Positions 15,949 to 25,833 are shown, counted from the first letter of the stretch. The stretch: 64,000 nt of DNA from Pseudomonas sp. 31-12 (GCF_003151075.1 NZ_CP029482.1:4216001-4280000), one strand, 5' to 3'. The notes: generated from the sequence alone by a model not told the origin. Made by a program: numbers and translations.

Positions 15949-17727
15949 TCAAAATTGATCGGCATTTAGCATGTACAGGCTTTCGCTACCGGCCTTCACC
16001 GACGCGCTCAACGAATGAATACGCGGCAACAGACGGGCGAAATAGAACCGCGCCGTGCCCAACTTGCTCGCGTAGAAATCGTCCTGCGCTTCTTTGCCCA
16101 GGGCTGCCTTGGCCATGAGCGCCCACATGTAGGCGTACGCCACGTAACCGAAAGTTTGCAAGTACTCGACCGACGCCGCGCCGATTTCGTTCGGGTTGTT
16201 TTTTGCCCGGTCCAGCAACCACGAGGTCAGTTCATCGAGGGTGGTCACGGCATCGTTGAGAGGCTTGGTGAACTCTGCCAAGTCAGCGCTGGCACTGGCG
16301 GTGAAGTGACGGATTTCGTCCGCAAACAGGTTGTAGAACGCTCCGCCGGTGCCGACGATCTTGCGCCCTACCAGGTCCAGCGCCTGAATACCGTTGGTGC
16401 CTTCGTAGATCTGGGTGATGCGCACATCACGAACCAGTTGCTCCTGGCCCCACTCACGGATGTAACCGTGGCCGCCGAACACTTGCTGGCCGTGAACGGT
16501 GGTCTCCAGACCGAGGTCGGTGAGGAACGCCTTGGCCACCGGGGTCAGCAAAGCGACCAGATCTTCCGCACGCTTGCGGGTGGTCGCGTCTTCGCTGAAC
16601 TTGGCGGTGTCCAGTTGCATGGCCACGTAAGTGGAGAAGGCACGACCGCCTTCGTTTGAGGCTTTCATGGTCAGCAGCATGCGACGCACGTCTGGGTGGA
16701 CGATGATCGGGTCAGCGACCTTGTCCTTGTTCTGCGCGCCGGTCGGCGAACGGCTTTGCAGACGGTCGCGGGCGTATTCGACGGCGTTCTGGTACGAGCG
16801 CTCGCCGGTGGCCAGGCCCTGAATACCGACACCCAAACGCTCGTAGTTCATCATGGTGAACATCGCCGCCAGGCCTTTGTTCGGCTCGCCGACCAGGTAA
16901 CCCACGGCTTCGTCGAAGTTCATCACGCAGGTCGCGGAGGCCTGGATGCCCATCTTGTGTTCGATCGAACCGCAGTTCGCCGGGTTGCGCGCGCCCAGGC
17001 TGCCATCGGCATTGACCATGAACTTCGGCACAAGGAACAGCGAAATACCTTTTGGCCCCGCCGGTGCGTCCGGCAGTTTGGCCAGCACCAGGTGGATGAT
17101 GTTTTCGGTCAGGTCGTGTTCGCCACCGGTGATGAAGATCTTGGTGCCGCTGACTTTGTAGGAACCGTCGGCCTGAGGCTCGGCCTTGGTGCGGATGATC
17201 CCCAGGTCCGTACCGGCGTGCGGCTCGGTCAGGCACATGGAGCCGGCCCAGACCCCGGCGTACATGTTTGGCAGGTACGCGGCTTTCAGCTCTTCGCTGG
17301 CGTGGGCGTTGATCGACAGGCAGGCGCCCGCGGTCAGCATCGGGTACAGACCGAAGGACAGGCTGGCGGAGTTGACCATTTCTTCGACTTGCGCGGAAAC
17401 CGCCTTGGGCATGCCCATGCCGCCGTAGGTCGGATCGCCACCGACACCGACCCAGCCGCCTTCGGCATACGTCTGATAAGCCTGTGGGAAACCGGCCGGA
17501 GTGGTGACGGCACCGTCCGCCCAATGGCAACCTTCTTCGTCAGCCGCACGGCTCAGGGGCGCGATGCTTTTGCTTGTGACCTTGCCGGCCTCTTCGAGAA
17601 TGGCTTCGACGGTTTCCGCATCGACGGTCTCGGCCAGCGCCGGCAACTCAGCCCAGAGTTTGGCGACCTCGAAAACTTCATTGAGGACGAAGCGCATATC
17701 GCGCAGGGGTGCTTTGTAGTCAGCCAT
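15949..17727 (-). CDS. Acyl-CoA dehydrogenase, large DmdC-like subfamily
   Basis: The 592-residue flavoprotein introduces a C2-C3 double bond into an acyl-CoA. It has the N-terminal helical domain, the beta domain with CLTEPHAGTDLG and GTKIFITGGEHD (about 150-200), the C-terminal four-helix domain, and the active-site glutamate in IYEGTNGIQ (E442), plus the ~140-residue C-terminal extension of the family containing 3-methylmercaptopropionyl-CoA dehydrogenase. MADYKAP (17727) is the family-typical start; an ATG at 17757 would add ten residues. It lies directly after the MMPL transporter gene. The real acyl-CoA is unknown. Confidence 0.92.
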   Translation of the reverse strand: MADYKAPLRDMRFVLNEVFEVAKLWAELPALAETVDAETVEAILEEAGKVTSKSIAPLSRAADEEGCHWADGAVTTPAGFPQAYQTYAEGGWVGVGGDPTYGGMGMPKAVSAQVEEMVNSASLSFGLYPMLTAGACLSINAHASEELKAAYLPNMYAGVWAGSMCLTEPHAGTDLGIIRTKAEPQADGSYKVSGTKIFITGGEHDLTENIIHLVLAKLPDAPAGPKGISLFLVPKFMVNADGSLGARNPANCGSIEHKMGIQASATCVMNFDEAVGYLVGEPNKGLAAMFTMMNYERLGVGIQGLATGERSYQNAVEYARDRLQSRSPTGAQNKDKVADPIIVHPDVRRMLLTMKASNEGGRAFSTYVAMQLDTAKFSEDATTRKRAEDLVALLTPVAKAFLTDLGLETTVHGQQVFGGHGYIREWGQEQLVRDVRITQIYEGTNGIQALDLVGRKIVGTGGAFYNLFADEIRHFTASASADLAEFTKPLNDAVTTLDELTSWLLDRAKNNPNEIGAASVEYLQTFGYVAYAYMWALMAKAALGKEAQDDFYASKLGTARFYFARLLPRIHSLSASVKAGSESLYMLNADQF

Positions 17728-17764
17728 GATGAAATCGCTCGCTTGGAGGTTGGACATTGCACAT

Positions 17765-20263
17765 TCAGGATTCGCCAGTGCCGACAGAGAGGGCTGCGAC
17801 TTGACCTTGCGGGACAACCGTTTCTTTGCTGCGTCGTTCACCGTTCAGGAGGAAGTACGACAGCGCCGGAATCAGGATCAGCGCCCCGAGCATGTTCCAC
17901 AGGAACATGAAGGTCAGCAGGATGCCCATGTCGGCTTGGAACTTGATGGGCGACCACGCCCAGCAGATGACCCCGGCCGCCAAGGTAATACCGACTAGCC
18001 CAACCACCCGCCCGGTAAATGCCACCGCATTGCGGTAGGCCTGCGATAGCGACAAACCCTGGCGTTGGTACTGCAGCTGTACGCTGAGCAAGTACAGCGC
18101 ATAGTCCACGCCAATGCCGACACCCAAGGCAATCACCGGCAAAGTCGCCACCTTCACGCCGATGCCCATGGCCACCATCAAGGCTTCGCAAAGGATCGAC
18201 GTCAGCACCAGCGGCAACAGCGCAACCAGCGTCGCGCGCCAGCTGCGGAAGGTGATCAGGCAGAACAACGTCACCGCCAGATAGACGTACAGCAGCATGG
18301 TGCGGTTGGCCTCGCGCACCACGATATTGGTCGCGGCTTCAATTCCGGCGTTGCCGGCGGCCAGCAGGAACTGGCGATCGCCGGTGCTGTTTTCCTTGGC
18401 GAACTGGTCGGCAATCGCCACCACCGCGTCGAGGGTTTCGGCCTTGTGATCCTTGAGGTAGGCGATCACCGGCATCAGCGAACAATCGGTGTTGAACAGC
18501 TCCGGAGCGTTGACCGAGGCCTGTTGCGCAGCGTAATTCAGCACGTCCTGGTTGCGCTGGATGTTGTTTAGCTTGGGATTGCCTTCGTAGGTGCCAGCGG
18601 TGATCTGTCGTACCGCGTTGACCAGTGACACGGTGGTCTGCACACCCGGATGCTGTTGCAGCTTCCAGGCCAAGCGGTCGGCCAGCACCAGGGTCTTGTA
18701 GTTCAGGCAGCCTTCCGGCGCGGTCTTGATCATCACCGCGAACTGATCGCTGGACAGCGCGTAATGGCTGGTGATGTAGGCGTTGTCGCGGTTGTAGCGC
18801 GAGTCCGCGCGCAGCTCCGGGGCACCGCTGTCGAGGTCACCGATTTTCAGTTGCAGGCTGACCACGAATCCACCGACACCCAGCATCAGCGCCACCAGCA
18901 CGGTCCCGGTGGCCCATTTTCGCGTGGTGAAACGGTCGAGCAAATCCCATAGTTTGCCGAAGCCTTTGTGGTGTTCGGCGCGGTTGTCGATTTTCAGCGC
19001 ACGCTCGGCAGCCTTGCGCCCGACGCCGATGTAGGACAGCGCTACGGGCATCAGCAACAGCGAAGTGAAGATCAGCACTGCGACACCGATGCTGGCAGTG
19101 ATCGCCAGGTCCTGGATCACCGGAATATCGATCAGCATCAGCACGGCGAAGCCTACGGCGTCGGCCAACAGTGCGGTGACGCCAGCGATAAACAAACGGC
19201 GGAAGGTGTAGCGCGCGGCGATCAATTTGTGCGTGCCACGAGCGATGTCCTGCATGATGCCGTTCATCTTCTGCGCCGCGTGGGACCCACCGATGGCGAA
19301 GATCAGGAACGGCACCAGCACCGAGTACGGATCGATCGCGTAGCCGAGCCAGGCAACAATACCCAGTTGCCAGACCACCGCGATCAGCGAGCAGCCGACC
19401 ACCAACAGCGTGCTGCGCACGCAACGGGTGTAGGCGTAGATGATCAGCAACGAGGTGATGACCGCGAGGCCGAAGAACATCATCACCTGAATCAGGCCAT
19501 CGATCAGGTCGCCCATCAGTTTGGCGAAACCGATCACCCGGACCTTGTACTGGCCCGTGCCCTCCTCCCCGGCCTTGTGTACGGCGCCGTTGGCGAACTC
19601 GAACTTGTCACGCAAGCGCTCTTCGAGCAGACGGGAAAACTGGTGGTAGTTGATGCCCTGGCCGGCGGCCGAGGTTTTATCCAGCAGCGGCACGATCAGC
19701 ATGCTCGACTTGAAATCACTGGCCACCAGGCTGCCGACAATGCCGGCGCGGCTGATGTTCTGCCGCAGTTGTTCGATGTCCGATGGCGAGCCCTTATAGC
19801 TGTCCGGCATCACCGCGCCGCCCTGGAAGCCTTGCTCGGTGACTTCGGTCCAGCGCACGGCCGAACTCCACAGCGATTTCATCCAGGCGCGATCGACGCC
19901 CTGCATGAGGAACAGTTCGTCATTGACCTGCTTGAGAACCGTCAGGTAGTCCGGATCAAAAATATCGCCCTGGGTGTTCTCCACCACCACGCGCACCGTG
20001 TTGCCCAAACCTCGCAGCGACTGGCGGTTCTCCAGGTAGTTCTGGATGTAGGGCTGGCTCTGCGGAATCATTTTTTCGAAGCTGGGGCGCAGCTCCAGAC
20101 GCGTCACCGCCATGAAGCCCAGCACCACTGTGGCCAGCGCCATGAGCAGCATGAACAGCGGGCGATGGTTGAATACCAGCCGTTCCAGCAGATTGCCGGA
20201 GTGCCGGTCGAAGTCCGGCAGTTCGCGGATCACCGGCATGGTGTCTTGCTTCAAATTGCCCAT
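17765..20263 (-). CDS. MMPL/RND-family transporter
   Basis: The 832-residue inner-membrane protein has two RND repeats, each with one helix, a periplasmic domain and five helices. The first helix follows ERLVFNHRPLFMLLMALATV (about 24-43), and the helical bundles contain GVAVLIFTSLLLMPVAL and GVGIGVDYALYLLSVQLQYQ. Such proteins beside DUF1302/DUF1329/YCF48 genes recur in proteobacterial loci for hydrophobic substrates. The ATG at 20263 (MGNLKQDTMPV) is used; further upstream codons overlap the YCF48 stop region. Transport direction is not evident. Confidence 0.88.
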   Translation of the reverse strand: MGNLKQDTMPVIRELPDFDRHSGNLLERLVFNHRPLFMLLMALATVVLGFMAVTRLELRPSFEKMIPQSQPYIQNYLENRQSLRGLGNTVRVVVENTQGDIFDPDYLTVLKQVNDELFLMQGVDRAWMKSLWSSAVRWTEVTEQGFQGGAVMPDSYKGSPSDIEQLRQNISRAGIVGSLVASDFKSSMLIVPLLDKTSAAGQGINYHQFSRLLEERLRDKFEFANGAVHKAGEEGTGQYKVRVIGFAKLMGDLIDGLIQVMMFFGLAVITSLLIIYAYTRCVRSTLLVVGCSLIAVVWQLGIVAWLGYAIDPYSVLVPFLIFAIGGSHAAQKMNGIMQDIARGTHKLIAARYTFRRLFIAGVTALLADAVGFAVLMLIDIPVIQDLAITASIGVAVLIFTSLLLMPVALSYIGVGRKAAERALKIDNRAEHHKGFGKLWDLLDRFTTRKWATGTVLVALMLGVGGFVVSLQLKIGDLDSGAPELRADSRYNRDNAYITSHYALSSDQFAVMIKTAPEGCLNYKTLVLADRLAWKLQQHPGVQTTVSLVNAVRQITAGTYEGNPKLNNIQRNQDVLNYAAQQASVNAPELFNTDCSLMPVIAYLKDHKAETLDAVVAIADQFAKENSTGDRQFLLAAGNAGIEAATNIVVREANRTMLLYVYLAVTLFCLITFRSWRATLVALLPLVLTSILCEALMVAMGIGVKVATLPVIALGVGIGVDYALYLLSVQLQYQRQGLSLSQAYRNAVAFTGRVVGLVGITLAAGVICWAWSPIKFQADMGILLTFMFLWNMLGALILIPALSYFLLNGERRSKETVVPQGQVAALSVGTGES

Positions 20264-20291
20264 GTCTGGGTACTCACTCTGATTCTTATAA

Positions 20292-21368
20292 TTATTCGAC
20301 GGACAGCGTACGCACACCGCGGCCACCGACCAGCACCAGCGGACCATTGCCGGCCAATGCTGCACCGGCGACCGGCGTTTGCCCGGCCTGCGGCATCAAT
20401 TGCAGCGCGGCATTGCCGCCTCGGCTCATGAGCATGTGCCCGGCCTGGGTGAACAGGCGGAAATGGCCATCGGCGTCCAGCGTGGCAGCGGTGACGCTGA
20501 CCTGTAGGCCGCTATCGAGCCGGGCCCAGCTCAGCCCGCCATCGGTGCTGCGAAACACATGCCCGCGCAGGCCATAGACGAGCACTTCGCCAGGCTGGCC
20601 GACTACGCCGAAAAAGCTGCCTTGATAGGGTGTCGCAACGGCTGCGAAGCGTTGGGCGTTGTCATCCCATTTGAGCAGCAGACCTTGTTCGCCGACGATG
20701 TAGAGCGCATCGCCCGTGTAGGTGATGGCGTTGAGGTGAAAGCCTTGCGGGTTGTCGGTGCGATCCTGAAACGGAACCCAGTGCTGTCCACCGTCTTCGG
20801 TGCGCAGGATCAGGTTGAACACCCCGATCGCATAACCGAGTTTGTCGTTGGCGAACCAGACGTCGAGCAACGGTTTGTCGGCGCCCTCCTCGATCCACCG
20901 CTGGCCATCAGCGGCCAGCACGGCCCACTGTTCGTTGTCCGGTTCAGCCTCCGCCAGAGCGGTGTAATGCTTGAATATCAGCTCGCCGATCTGGCGGCCG
21001 TCAAGTTGTCGGGTCCAGGTGACACCGGCATCGCTGCTGTGCAACACCACGCCATCGTTGCCGACCGCCCAGCCTTGGGTGGCCGAAGGACAACTCACCG
21101 CCGTGAGATCGGAGCTGACCGGTACTGCGGCCTGCTGCCAGTTCTGTCCGACGTCATCGGAATAAAGAATGTGTCCGCGCTGCCCCACTGTGACCAGACG
21201 CTGCCCCGCCTGGACAACACCCAGCAAGGGACTGCGCGCCGCCAGGGCACTCGACTGGGCCGGCAAATCCAGCACGTCAACGTAGGTCGATGCCAGCGCG
21301 CCGCCCTGCAGCAACCCCAGCAGCATTCCCAGCACCAGTGGCGCGATCTTCTTGTTACAGGAGCCCAT
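20292..21368 (-). CDS. YCF48/BNR-repeat beta-propeller protein, exported
   Basis: The 358-residue protein has a signal peptide (MGSCNKKIAPLVLGMLLG to GALA/ST) and repeated W-x-x-G-D and DGGxxW blades (SSDAGVTW, TEDGGQHW, STDGGLSW), typical of YCF48-like/BNR propellers. It is periplasmic or surface-facing and probably an assembly or scaffold factor for the transporter encoded by its neighbours. The start at 21368 puts the signal peptide at the N-terminus; the longer frame lacks one. Second to last of the transport genes in a minus-strand operon. Confidence 0.85.
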   Translation of the reverse strand: MGSCNKKIAPLVLGMLLGLLQGGALASTYVDVLDLPAQSSALAARSPLLGVVQAGQRLVTVGQRGHILYSDDVGQNWQQAAVPVSSDLTAVSCPSATQGWAVGNDGVVLHSSDAGVTWTRQLDGRQIGELIFKHYTALAEAEPDNEQWAVLAADGQRWIEEGADKPLLDVWFANDKLGYAIGVFNLILRTEDGGQHWVPFQDRTDNPQGFHLNAITYTGDALYIVGEQGLLLKWDDNAQRFAAVATPYQGSFFGVVGQPGEVLVYGLRGHVFRSTDGGLSWARLDSGLQVSVTAATLDADGHFRLFTQAGHMLMSRGGNAALQLMPQAGQTPVAGAALAGNGPLVLVGGRGVRTLSVE

Positions 21369-21459
21369 GTTGCGCCCTCTTGGCAAAAAGGCGCCGGGAG
21401 GTACGTACGACCCGGCGCAAAAACTGCTCGATTGACAATCGGCAGTAGCGACGAAGGTG

Positions 21460-22818
21460 TTAACGGATACCGGCACCTGCCAGCGATTCCGGTGCCCACT
21501 GGGTCTTGCTCAGCGCCTCGCTGTACTTGATACCGCCGTATGGGCCTGGGAAGCCGACGGCGCTGTAGGTGCCGCCGACCAGATCGTAAATCAGATAAGG
21601 CGAGGCATCCGGCACCTGTTGGTCGTAGCTTTGGCTGAGGAAGCTGTAGACGCCGCGGTACAGCTGGCCGTTGGCATCGTATTGGTCGGATGCCAGAGCG
21701 ACCCAGGTGTCTTCATCCAGATAGAAGCGGCGCTTGGCGTAAATGTGCCGTGCCCCCGGCTTGAGCGTCGCCTCGACCACCCACACCCGATGTTTTTCCC
21801 AACGAACGAACTCGGGGGCCAAATGGTTGGGGGTCATTACCGGTTTCAAATCGCGCTGGTACGTCACACGGTAAGTGTTGTACGGAACGATCACTTCCTG
21901 TTTGCCCACCAGTTTCCAGTCAAAGCGATCCAGCGCACCGTTGAACACAAAGGAGTCGTCCCACGTTGAGGCCCCGGCGCTGCCCGGGTTAGGCGTGTCG
22001 TAGGCCAGGCTCGGTGCCAGTTTCACGCGGCGTTGCCCCGGCAGGTATTGCCAGCCACGGCGCGGTTGCACCAGCGGGTTGACCGAGTCGCGCAGCATCA
22101 CAGCCTCACCGGCACGACGGGCCGGGCCGGTGAAGGTCAATTTGGTCTGGTAATAAGTGTCCGCGGCCGCCAGCTGTTTGGACAGGTCGTCATAGGCGGC
22201 GTAGTTGATCTGCGCGATACCGGTCGTGGCCAGACTGGCAACACCCGCGGAGTCGACGTTCCAGTTGTCATACTTGACCTGGAGATTGACGCCCTGGTAG
22301 CGCAGCAAGTGGTTCCAGATGGCTTCGGCGCCTGTCTTCGGGATCGGAAATGGAATGCCTGGCAGCGCATTTTCGATGGAGTTGCCGCCTTCGGTGGAGC
22401 GCGCCGCAGTGGCATTTTTTACTGTGTTGTCCAGCACGCCTTTAGGCAACGCGGCCGTGCGGTGGGTCGGGAACACCTCGACACGGAAGCTCGGATAACG
22501 CTTGACCAGTTCGGCGGTCACTGCGGTCAGTTGGCCCTTGTATTGATCCACGTTCTTGCCATCGATCACCAGCACTGGCTTTTCAGAAGCGAACGGATCA
22601 GGGCGCGATTTGTCGCCCGTCTTGAAGCTGGCCGGCGGGGTAGTCAAGCCCCCCTGATACGCAGGAATGGAACCGTCGGCATTACCGGCTTTTTCGGCAC
22701 CGACCAGGGTCAATTGAGTGCCCAGTTTCGCAGCTTCCGAGGCATCGACAGCAGCGTGGGTCGGCCCGGCAAGGGCCATGGCCAGGGAAGCGGCCATCAG
22801 GGTATAGGCGAATTTCAT
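21460..22818 (-). CDS. DUF1329 outer-membrane-associated protein
   Basis: The 452-residue protein starts with a signal peptide (MKFAYTLMAASLAMALAGPT, cleavage near HAA). The family is a LolA/LolB-like beta-half-barrel thought to carry a hydrophobic ligand; typical motifs are GSIPAYQGGLTTPP and WQYLPGQRRVKLAPSLAYD. It is almost always encoded beside DUF1302, as here (35-bp gap), and was annotated in hydrophobic-compound utilisation loci. A good SD (GGAGAAC) precedes the ATG. Confidence 0.88.
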   Translation of the reverse strand: MKFAYTLMAASLAMALAGPTHAAVDASEAAKLGTQLTLVGAEKAGNADGSIPAYQGGLTTPPASFKTGDKSRPDPFASEKPVLVIDGKNVDQYKGQLTAVTAELVKRYPSFRVEVFPTHRTAALPKGVLDNTVKNATAARSTEGGNSIENALPGIPFPIPKTGAEAIWNHLLRYQGVNLQVKYDNWNVDSAGVASLATTGIAQINYAAYDDLSKQLAAADTYYQTKLTFTGPARRAGEAVMLRDSVNPLVQPRRGWQYLPGQRRVKLAPSLAYDTPNPGSAGASTWDDSFVFNGALDRFDWKLVGKQEVIVPYNTYRVTYQRDLKPVMTPNHLAPEFVRWEKHRVWVVEATLKPGARHIYAKRRFYLDEDTWVALASDQYDANGQLYRGVYSFLSQSYDQQVPDASPYLIYDLVGGTYSAVGFPGPYGGIKYSEALSKTQWAPESLAGAGIR

Positions 22819-22853
22819 CTTGGTGTTCTCCTGCTTTCGCGAGGCTGGGTGAA

Positions 22854-24755
22854 TCAGAAGGTGGTTTTCAGGGTCAGGTAAAGCGCACCCCGATCCTCGG
22901 TGGCACCGGAGCCGGACGCCGACGCCAGACCGCCCGCGTAGCAGGTGTAGCGCTGTGTGCCGTCAAGGGCGTTAGGGGTCGAACCATCGTTTGCGCCGTC
23001 GTCGCAGTCAGTGGTTTTGCCGAAGGCGTCGACGTACTTGAGGTCGACGTAATACTTGTTGTAGATCGCAGCGCTCACCCCGACGGCGTAGTTGCCGGCA
23101 TCTTCCGCGCCGCCCGCTACCACAGGTGAAACACCGTCGATACCGACGTTGACCGACATCGGAGCGCTCAGGTCCACACCGGGAAACACCTGATACCAGG
23201 TTGGTGTGAAGTTGACGGCGATGCCCCAGTTGTCACGGGTGGGTTGGTCGATGCCGCGATAGGTGTCCTCGCCCTTGTAGAGCGCCTTGTTTTTGCTATC
23301 GAGGCTCAGCAGGTTGCTGTAGTACAGCTCGCCCAACAACGTGGCGGAATCGAACAGCGGCGTGTCGGCGATTGCCACCAGGCCATTGATGGTCCAGTGC
23401 AGCGTGTCGCCCGTGGCGGCCAGGCTGTCACCGTCCCGTGGCACATCGGTGATTACGCCGGTACCCGCGCTACGTGCCGGGAGCAAGCCAAGACCCGCCT
23501 GCAAGCCGCCAGGCCCCGGGGCACTGATGATCGCCGGAATACTGGCCAGCGGCATGTTGTGGCGAATGTTCAAATCACTGCCAACGCTGACCCCGCCCAC
23601 TTCCTTGGACAGGCTCAGGCCGTAGATATCGATGTCATCGCCATAGGCGAATTCATAGGTGGCGGTACCGATCGAGTTACGCAGCCCCGCGACCCCGCCC
23701 ACGCTGGTCAGGCCCCGGGTATCGAGGACGGCTTGCGGGAGAATGTCCGAGGTCTTGCGGTAGTACGCACTCAGCGTCCCGTCCAGCCACTCGGGCGACC
23801 ATTTGAGCATCAGGCCCCAATCACCGCGATTGTCCGGGGTGTAGTCATGTCCGCGCCGAACGGTGGTCAGGGTGCCGTTCGGCCCCGCCAGCCCCGCGCC
23901 GCCGGTATGCCCTAGCAGGAACGACTGCGCACCGAAGCCGACCACGTCGGAACCGCTATAGAACGTACCGGCCTCAGGCAGGCGAGCACCTTCCCAATCC
24001 AGGAAATACTGGGCGCCGAAGGTCAGTTCGGGAGTGAGGGTGAAGGTGCTGGAAATCTGGTTGCGCGGAACGAACAGTTCCTTAGCTTCGGTACCGGGCG
24101 AAGCCGCCGCCTTGGCCAAGTCGAGTGATGCCTGGCCATAGCTCAGCGAGTGCACCGGGTTGAGTACCGTCTCGCCCCAGAACACGTTGTGTTGACCGGC
24201 CTTGATACTGAGCTGGGAATCGTCGCCCACCTGGGTGTTGTAGAACACGAAGGCATCGAGCACTTCGCCGGACGGCCCGCTGTAGTAGCGCTGGGCATAG
24301 TTGCTCAGGTGCGGGCTGCCGAAAATGGCCGGTGCCACCGGACGCCCGCCAAACCCGGAAATCGACGAGTATTCATCGTTGCCGTTCACGAACGGGTTGG
24401 AGTTCGAGCCGGTGTTGTCATAAGCCTTGTCGTACCAACTGGCGGTGCTGACACGAAAGCCGGTTTTGTTCTGGTAGATCACATCCAGTTCGGTTAACAG
24501 GTCGACACGGTTGGTGATGTTGGTGCCGGCCTTGCGGAAGTTGTAATCACCGTCGTTGCTATTGGGCGTCCCCAGAATGCGCTTGTCGGCACTCTCCGTA
24601 CGCACGCCATAGTTGTATTTGACGGTGTTGTCGAAACGAATGGACCAGTCCTCGCTGCCCATATCCAACTCGACAGCGTGGGCGGCCGGCAGACTCGAGG
24701 CCAGGATAGCGGTGGCGAGCAGTTGGCGCCGCGCGCAGAGATTGCGACTCTTCAT
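22854..24755 (-). CDS. DUF1302 outer-membrane protein
   Basis: The 633-residue protein has a signal peptide (MKSRNLCARRQLLATAILAS to AHA/VE), a glycine- and aromatic-rich beta-barrel pattern, and the C-terminal phenylalanine of outer-membrane porins (LTLKTTF). DUF1302 proteins are predicted barrels for large or hydrophobic substrates. First gene of the six-gene operon running to 15171. ATG 24755 is chosen because AAAGG lies 11 nt upstream; an apparent GTG at 24767 overlaps that site. A Crc/Hfq-type CA motif (24770-24777) abuts the SD, and a 21-bp-spaced direct repeat lies at 24893-24928. Confidence 0.88.
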   Translation of the reverse strand: MKSRNLCARRQLLATAILASSLPAAHAVELDMGSEDWSIRFDNTVKYNYGVRTESADKRILGTPNSNDGDYNFRKAGTNITNRVDLLTELDVIYQNKTGFRVSTASWYDKAYDNTGSNSNPFVNGNDEYSSISGFGGRPVAPAIFGSPHLSNYAQRYYSGPSGEVLDAFVFYNTQVGDDSQLSIKAGQHNVFWGETVLNPVHSLSYGQASLDLAKAAASPGTEAKELFVPRNQISSTFTLTPELTFGAQYFLDWEGARLPEAGTFYSGSDVVGFGAQSFLLGHTGGAGLAGPNGTLTTVRRGHDYTPDNRGDWGLMLKWSPEWLDGTLSAYYRKTSDILPQAVLDTRGLTSVGGVAGLRNSIGTATYEFAYGDDIDIYGLSLSKEVGGVSVGSDLNIRHNMPLASIPAIISAPGPGGLQAGLGLLPARSAGTGVITDVPRDGDSLAATGDTLHWTINGLVAIADTPLFDSATLLGELYYSNLLSLDSKNKALYKGEDTYRGIDQPTRDNWGIAVNFTPTWYQVFPGVDLSAPMSVNVGIDGVSPVVAGGAEDAGNYAVGVSAAIYNKYYVDLKYVDAFGKTTDCDDGANDGSTPNALDGTQRYTCYAGGLASASGSGATEDRGALYLTLKTTF

Positions 24756-24769
24756 CGGGTGATACACCT

Positions 24770-24777
24770 TTATTGTT
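24770..24777 (-). promoter_or_regulatory. Crc/Hfq CA motif before the DUF1302 operon
   Basis: Minus-strand AACAATAA, extended upstream by ACAAAA, touches the Shine-Dalgarno AAAGG. It fits the AANAANAA motif that Hfq and Crc bind in Pseudomonas to block translation when preferred carbon sources are present. Confidence 0.55.
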
Positions 24778-24892
24778 TTTGTTGTGGCTTGCCGTCAGAC
24801 CTGGCGGCTAACGACGGGTAATGGGGTTTCAGGCTACGGATGGGTACGCGCTAGTCCCGGAACCCACTCTAAGAGCAGCGCGGTGATCGGGA

Positions 24893-24928
24893 TTGACTTA
24901 TCGGGGCAACGGTTTGACATTTCGGGAC
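24893..24928 (-). promoter_or_regulatory. Direct-repeat operator, type 2 (copy upstream of DUF1302)
   Basis: Site A TTGACTTATCGGGGC (24893-24907) and site B TTGACATTTCGGGAC (24914-24928) start exactly 21 bp apart, as read on the plus strand. The same A+B pair with the same spacing recurs at 33434-33469 beside the second AraC-type regulator. It lies about 138 bp before the DUF1302 start. Binding by that regulator is inferred. Confidence 0.6.
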
Positions 24929-24951
24929 GTCCGACAGACCGTCCCGAAAAC
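24920..24951 (-). terminator. Hairpin just after the SDR gene
   Basis: On the minus strand TTTCGGGACG pairs with CGTCCCGAAA over a 10-nt loop, ending at 24920. There is no U-tract, so it may be a weak terminator or an mRNA-end hairpin. Its far arm overlaps operator site B. Confidence 0.45.
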
Positions 24952-25776
24952 TCAGATGTAGGTGCCGCCACCGGCGTTGATGATCGAACCGACCAGGTAA
25001 CACTCGTCCGACGCCAGGTGGGACACCAGCGCCGCGTACTCCTCGCCCTTGCCCAAACGCCCCAGCGGCATGACCTGTTTGAACACACTGAGTTGCTCGG
25101 GCGATTGCTGTTCCAGGTAGCGCTCGAAGGCTGGCGTCTGGACGCCACCCGGACAGATCGCATTGACCTGCACATTGGCGCCGGCCACTTCATAGGCCAC
25201 CGCACGGGTGAAGGCGATAACCGCACCTTTGGCTGCCGAGTAATGCGGGCTGTGCGCGCCCATGGCGGAAATGCCGGCAATGCTGGCGATGTTGATGATT
25301 TTGCCGTAGCCCTGGGGCTCCATGCGCTGCAAGGCGGCGCGGGTGCAATAGAAAACGCCGTCGACGTTTACCGTCCAGAAGCGCTTCCATTCTGCATCGT
25401 CCATGTTGCGAGTGATCTCCAGCGACTGACGGGGCAGCGGTTGGGTCACCAGCGCGTAATGGCGCTTGCGTCGCTCGTCATCATGGGGTTTGTCCGGCAC
25501 CAACGCAGCATTGTTGACGAGGATGTGCAGCGTGCCGAATCGCGCATCGATCCGGTCGAACATGGCGTTCACTTCAGCGCTCGACGAGACATCACATCGC
25601 ACTGCCAGGCATTGCGCGCCCAGCTCCTCGATCATGCCGCGTGTGGTTTCAAGCGCCGCCTCGTTGATATCGCAAATCACCACATTGGCCCCTTCGCTGG
25701 CCATGCGCAGGGCAATCGCCTGGCCCAACCCACCTGCACCACCGGTGATCAACGCAACTCGACCATTCATTTTCAT
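24952..25776 (-). CDS. Short-chain dehydrogenase/reductase (SDR)
   Basis: The 274-residue NAD(P)-dependent oxidoreductase has TGGAGGLG (11-18), NNAA (88-91), catalytic Ser165 (INIAS), Tyr179 and Lys183 (YSAAK). An insert of roughly 25 residues between the NNA motif and helix 4 (VPDKPHDDERRKRHYALVTQ, then PLPRQSLEITRN) is longer than in standard SDRs and probably shapes the substrate pocket. A hydroxyacyl or alcohol dehydrogenation step in the island's pathway is likely. One type-2 site-B-like sequence lies 58 bp upstream. Flanked by the regulator gene and the DUF1302 operon, all on the minus strand. Confidence 0.92.
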   Translation of the reverse strand: MKMNGRVALITGGAGGLGQAIALRMASEGANVVICDINEAALETTRGMIEELGAQCLAVRCDVSSSAEVNAMFDRIDARFGTLHILVNNAALVPDKPHDDERRKRHYALVTQPLPRQSLEITRNMDDAEWKRFWTVNVDGVFYCTRAALQRMEPQGYGKIINIASIAGISAMGAHSPHYSAAKGAVIAFTRAVAYEVAGANVQVNAICPGGVQTPAFERYLEQQSPEQLSVFKQVMPLGRLGKGEEYAALVSHLASDECYLVGSIINAGGGTYI

Positions 25777-25833
25777 GAGGCAACACTCCGTCTTATGGAA
25801 GACGCAGTGTCGCCCAGCCTTGGGGCTTGAGCC

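Noticed and set aside
16696..17910. 404-codon open frame opposite the acyl-CoA dehydrogenase
   Set aside because: No domain, Arg/Gly/Asp-rich shadow; the opposite strand has full catalytic motifs.
18968..20431. 487-codon open frame on the plus strand opposite the MMPL gene
   Set aside because: Its composition (His, Gln and Arg-rich, no hydrophobic pattern) is typical of an antisense shadow in GC-rich DNA; the minus-strand frame has clear RND helices.
25812..25826. Possible partner site A for the half-site before the SDR
   Set aside because: Only 5-6 of 15 positions match when the 21-bp spacing is imposed.
24784..25830. 348-codon plus-strand frame over the SDR gene
   Set aside because: Shadow of the SDR, whose catalytic residues are all on the minus strand.
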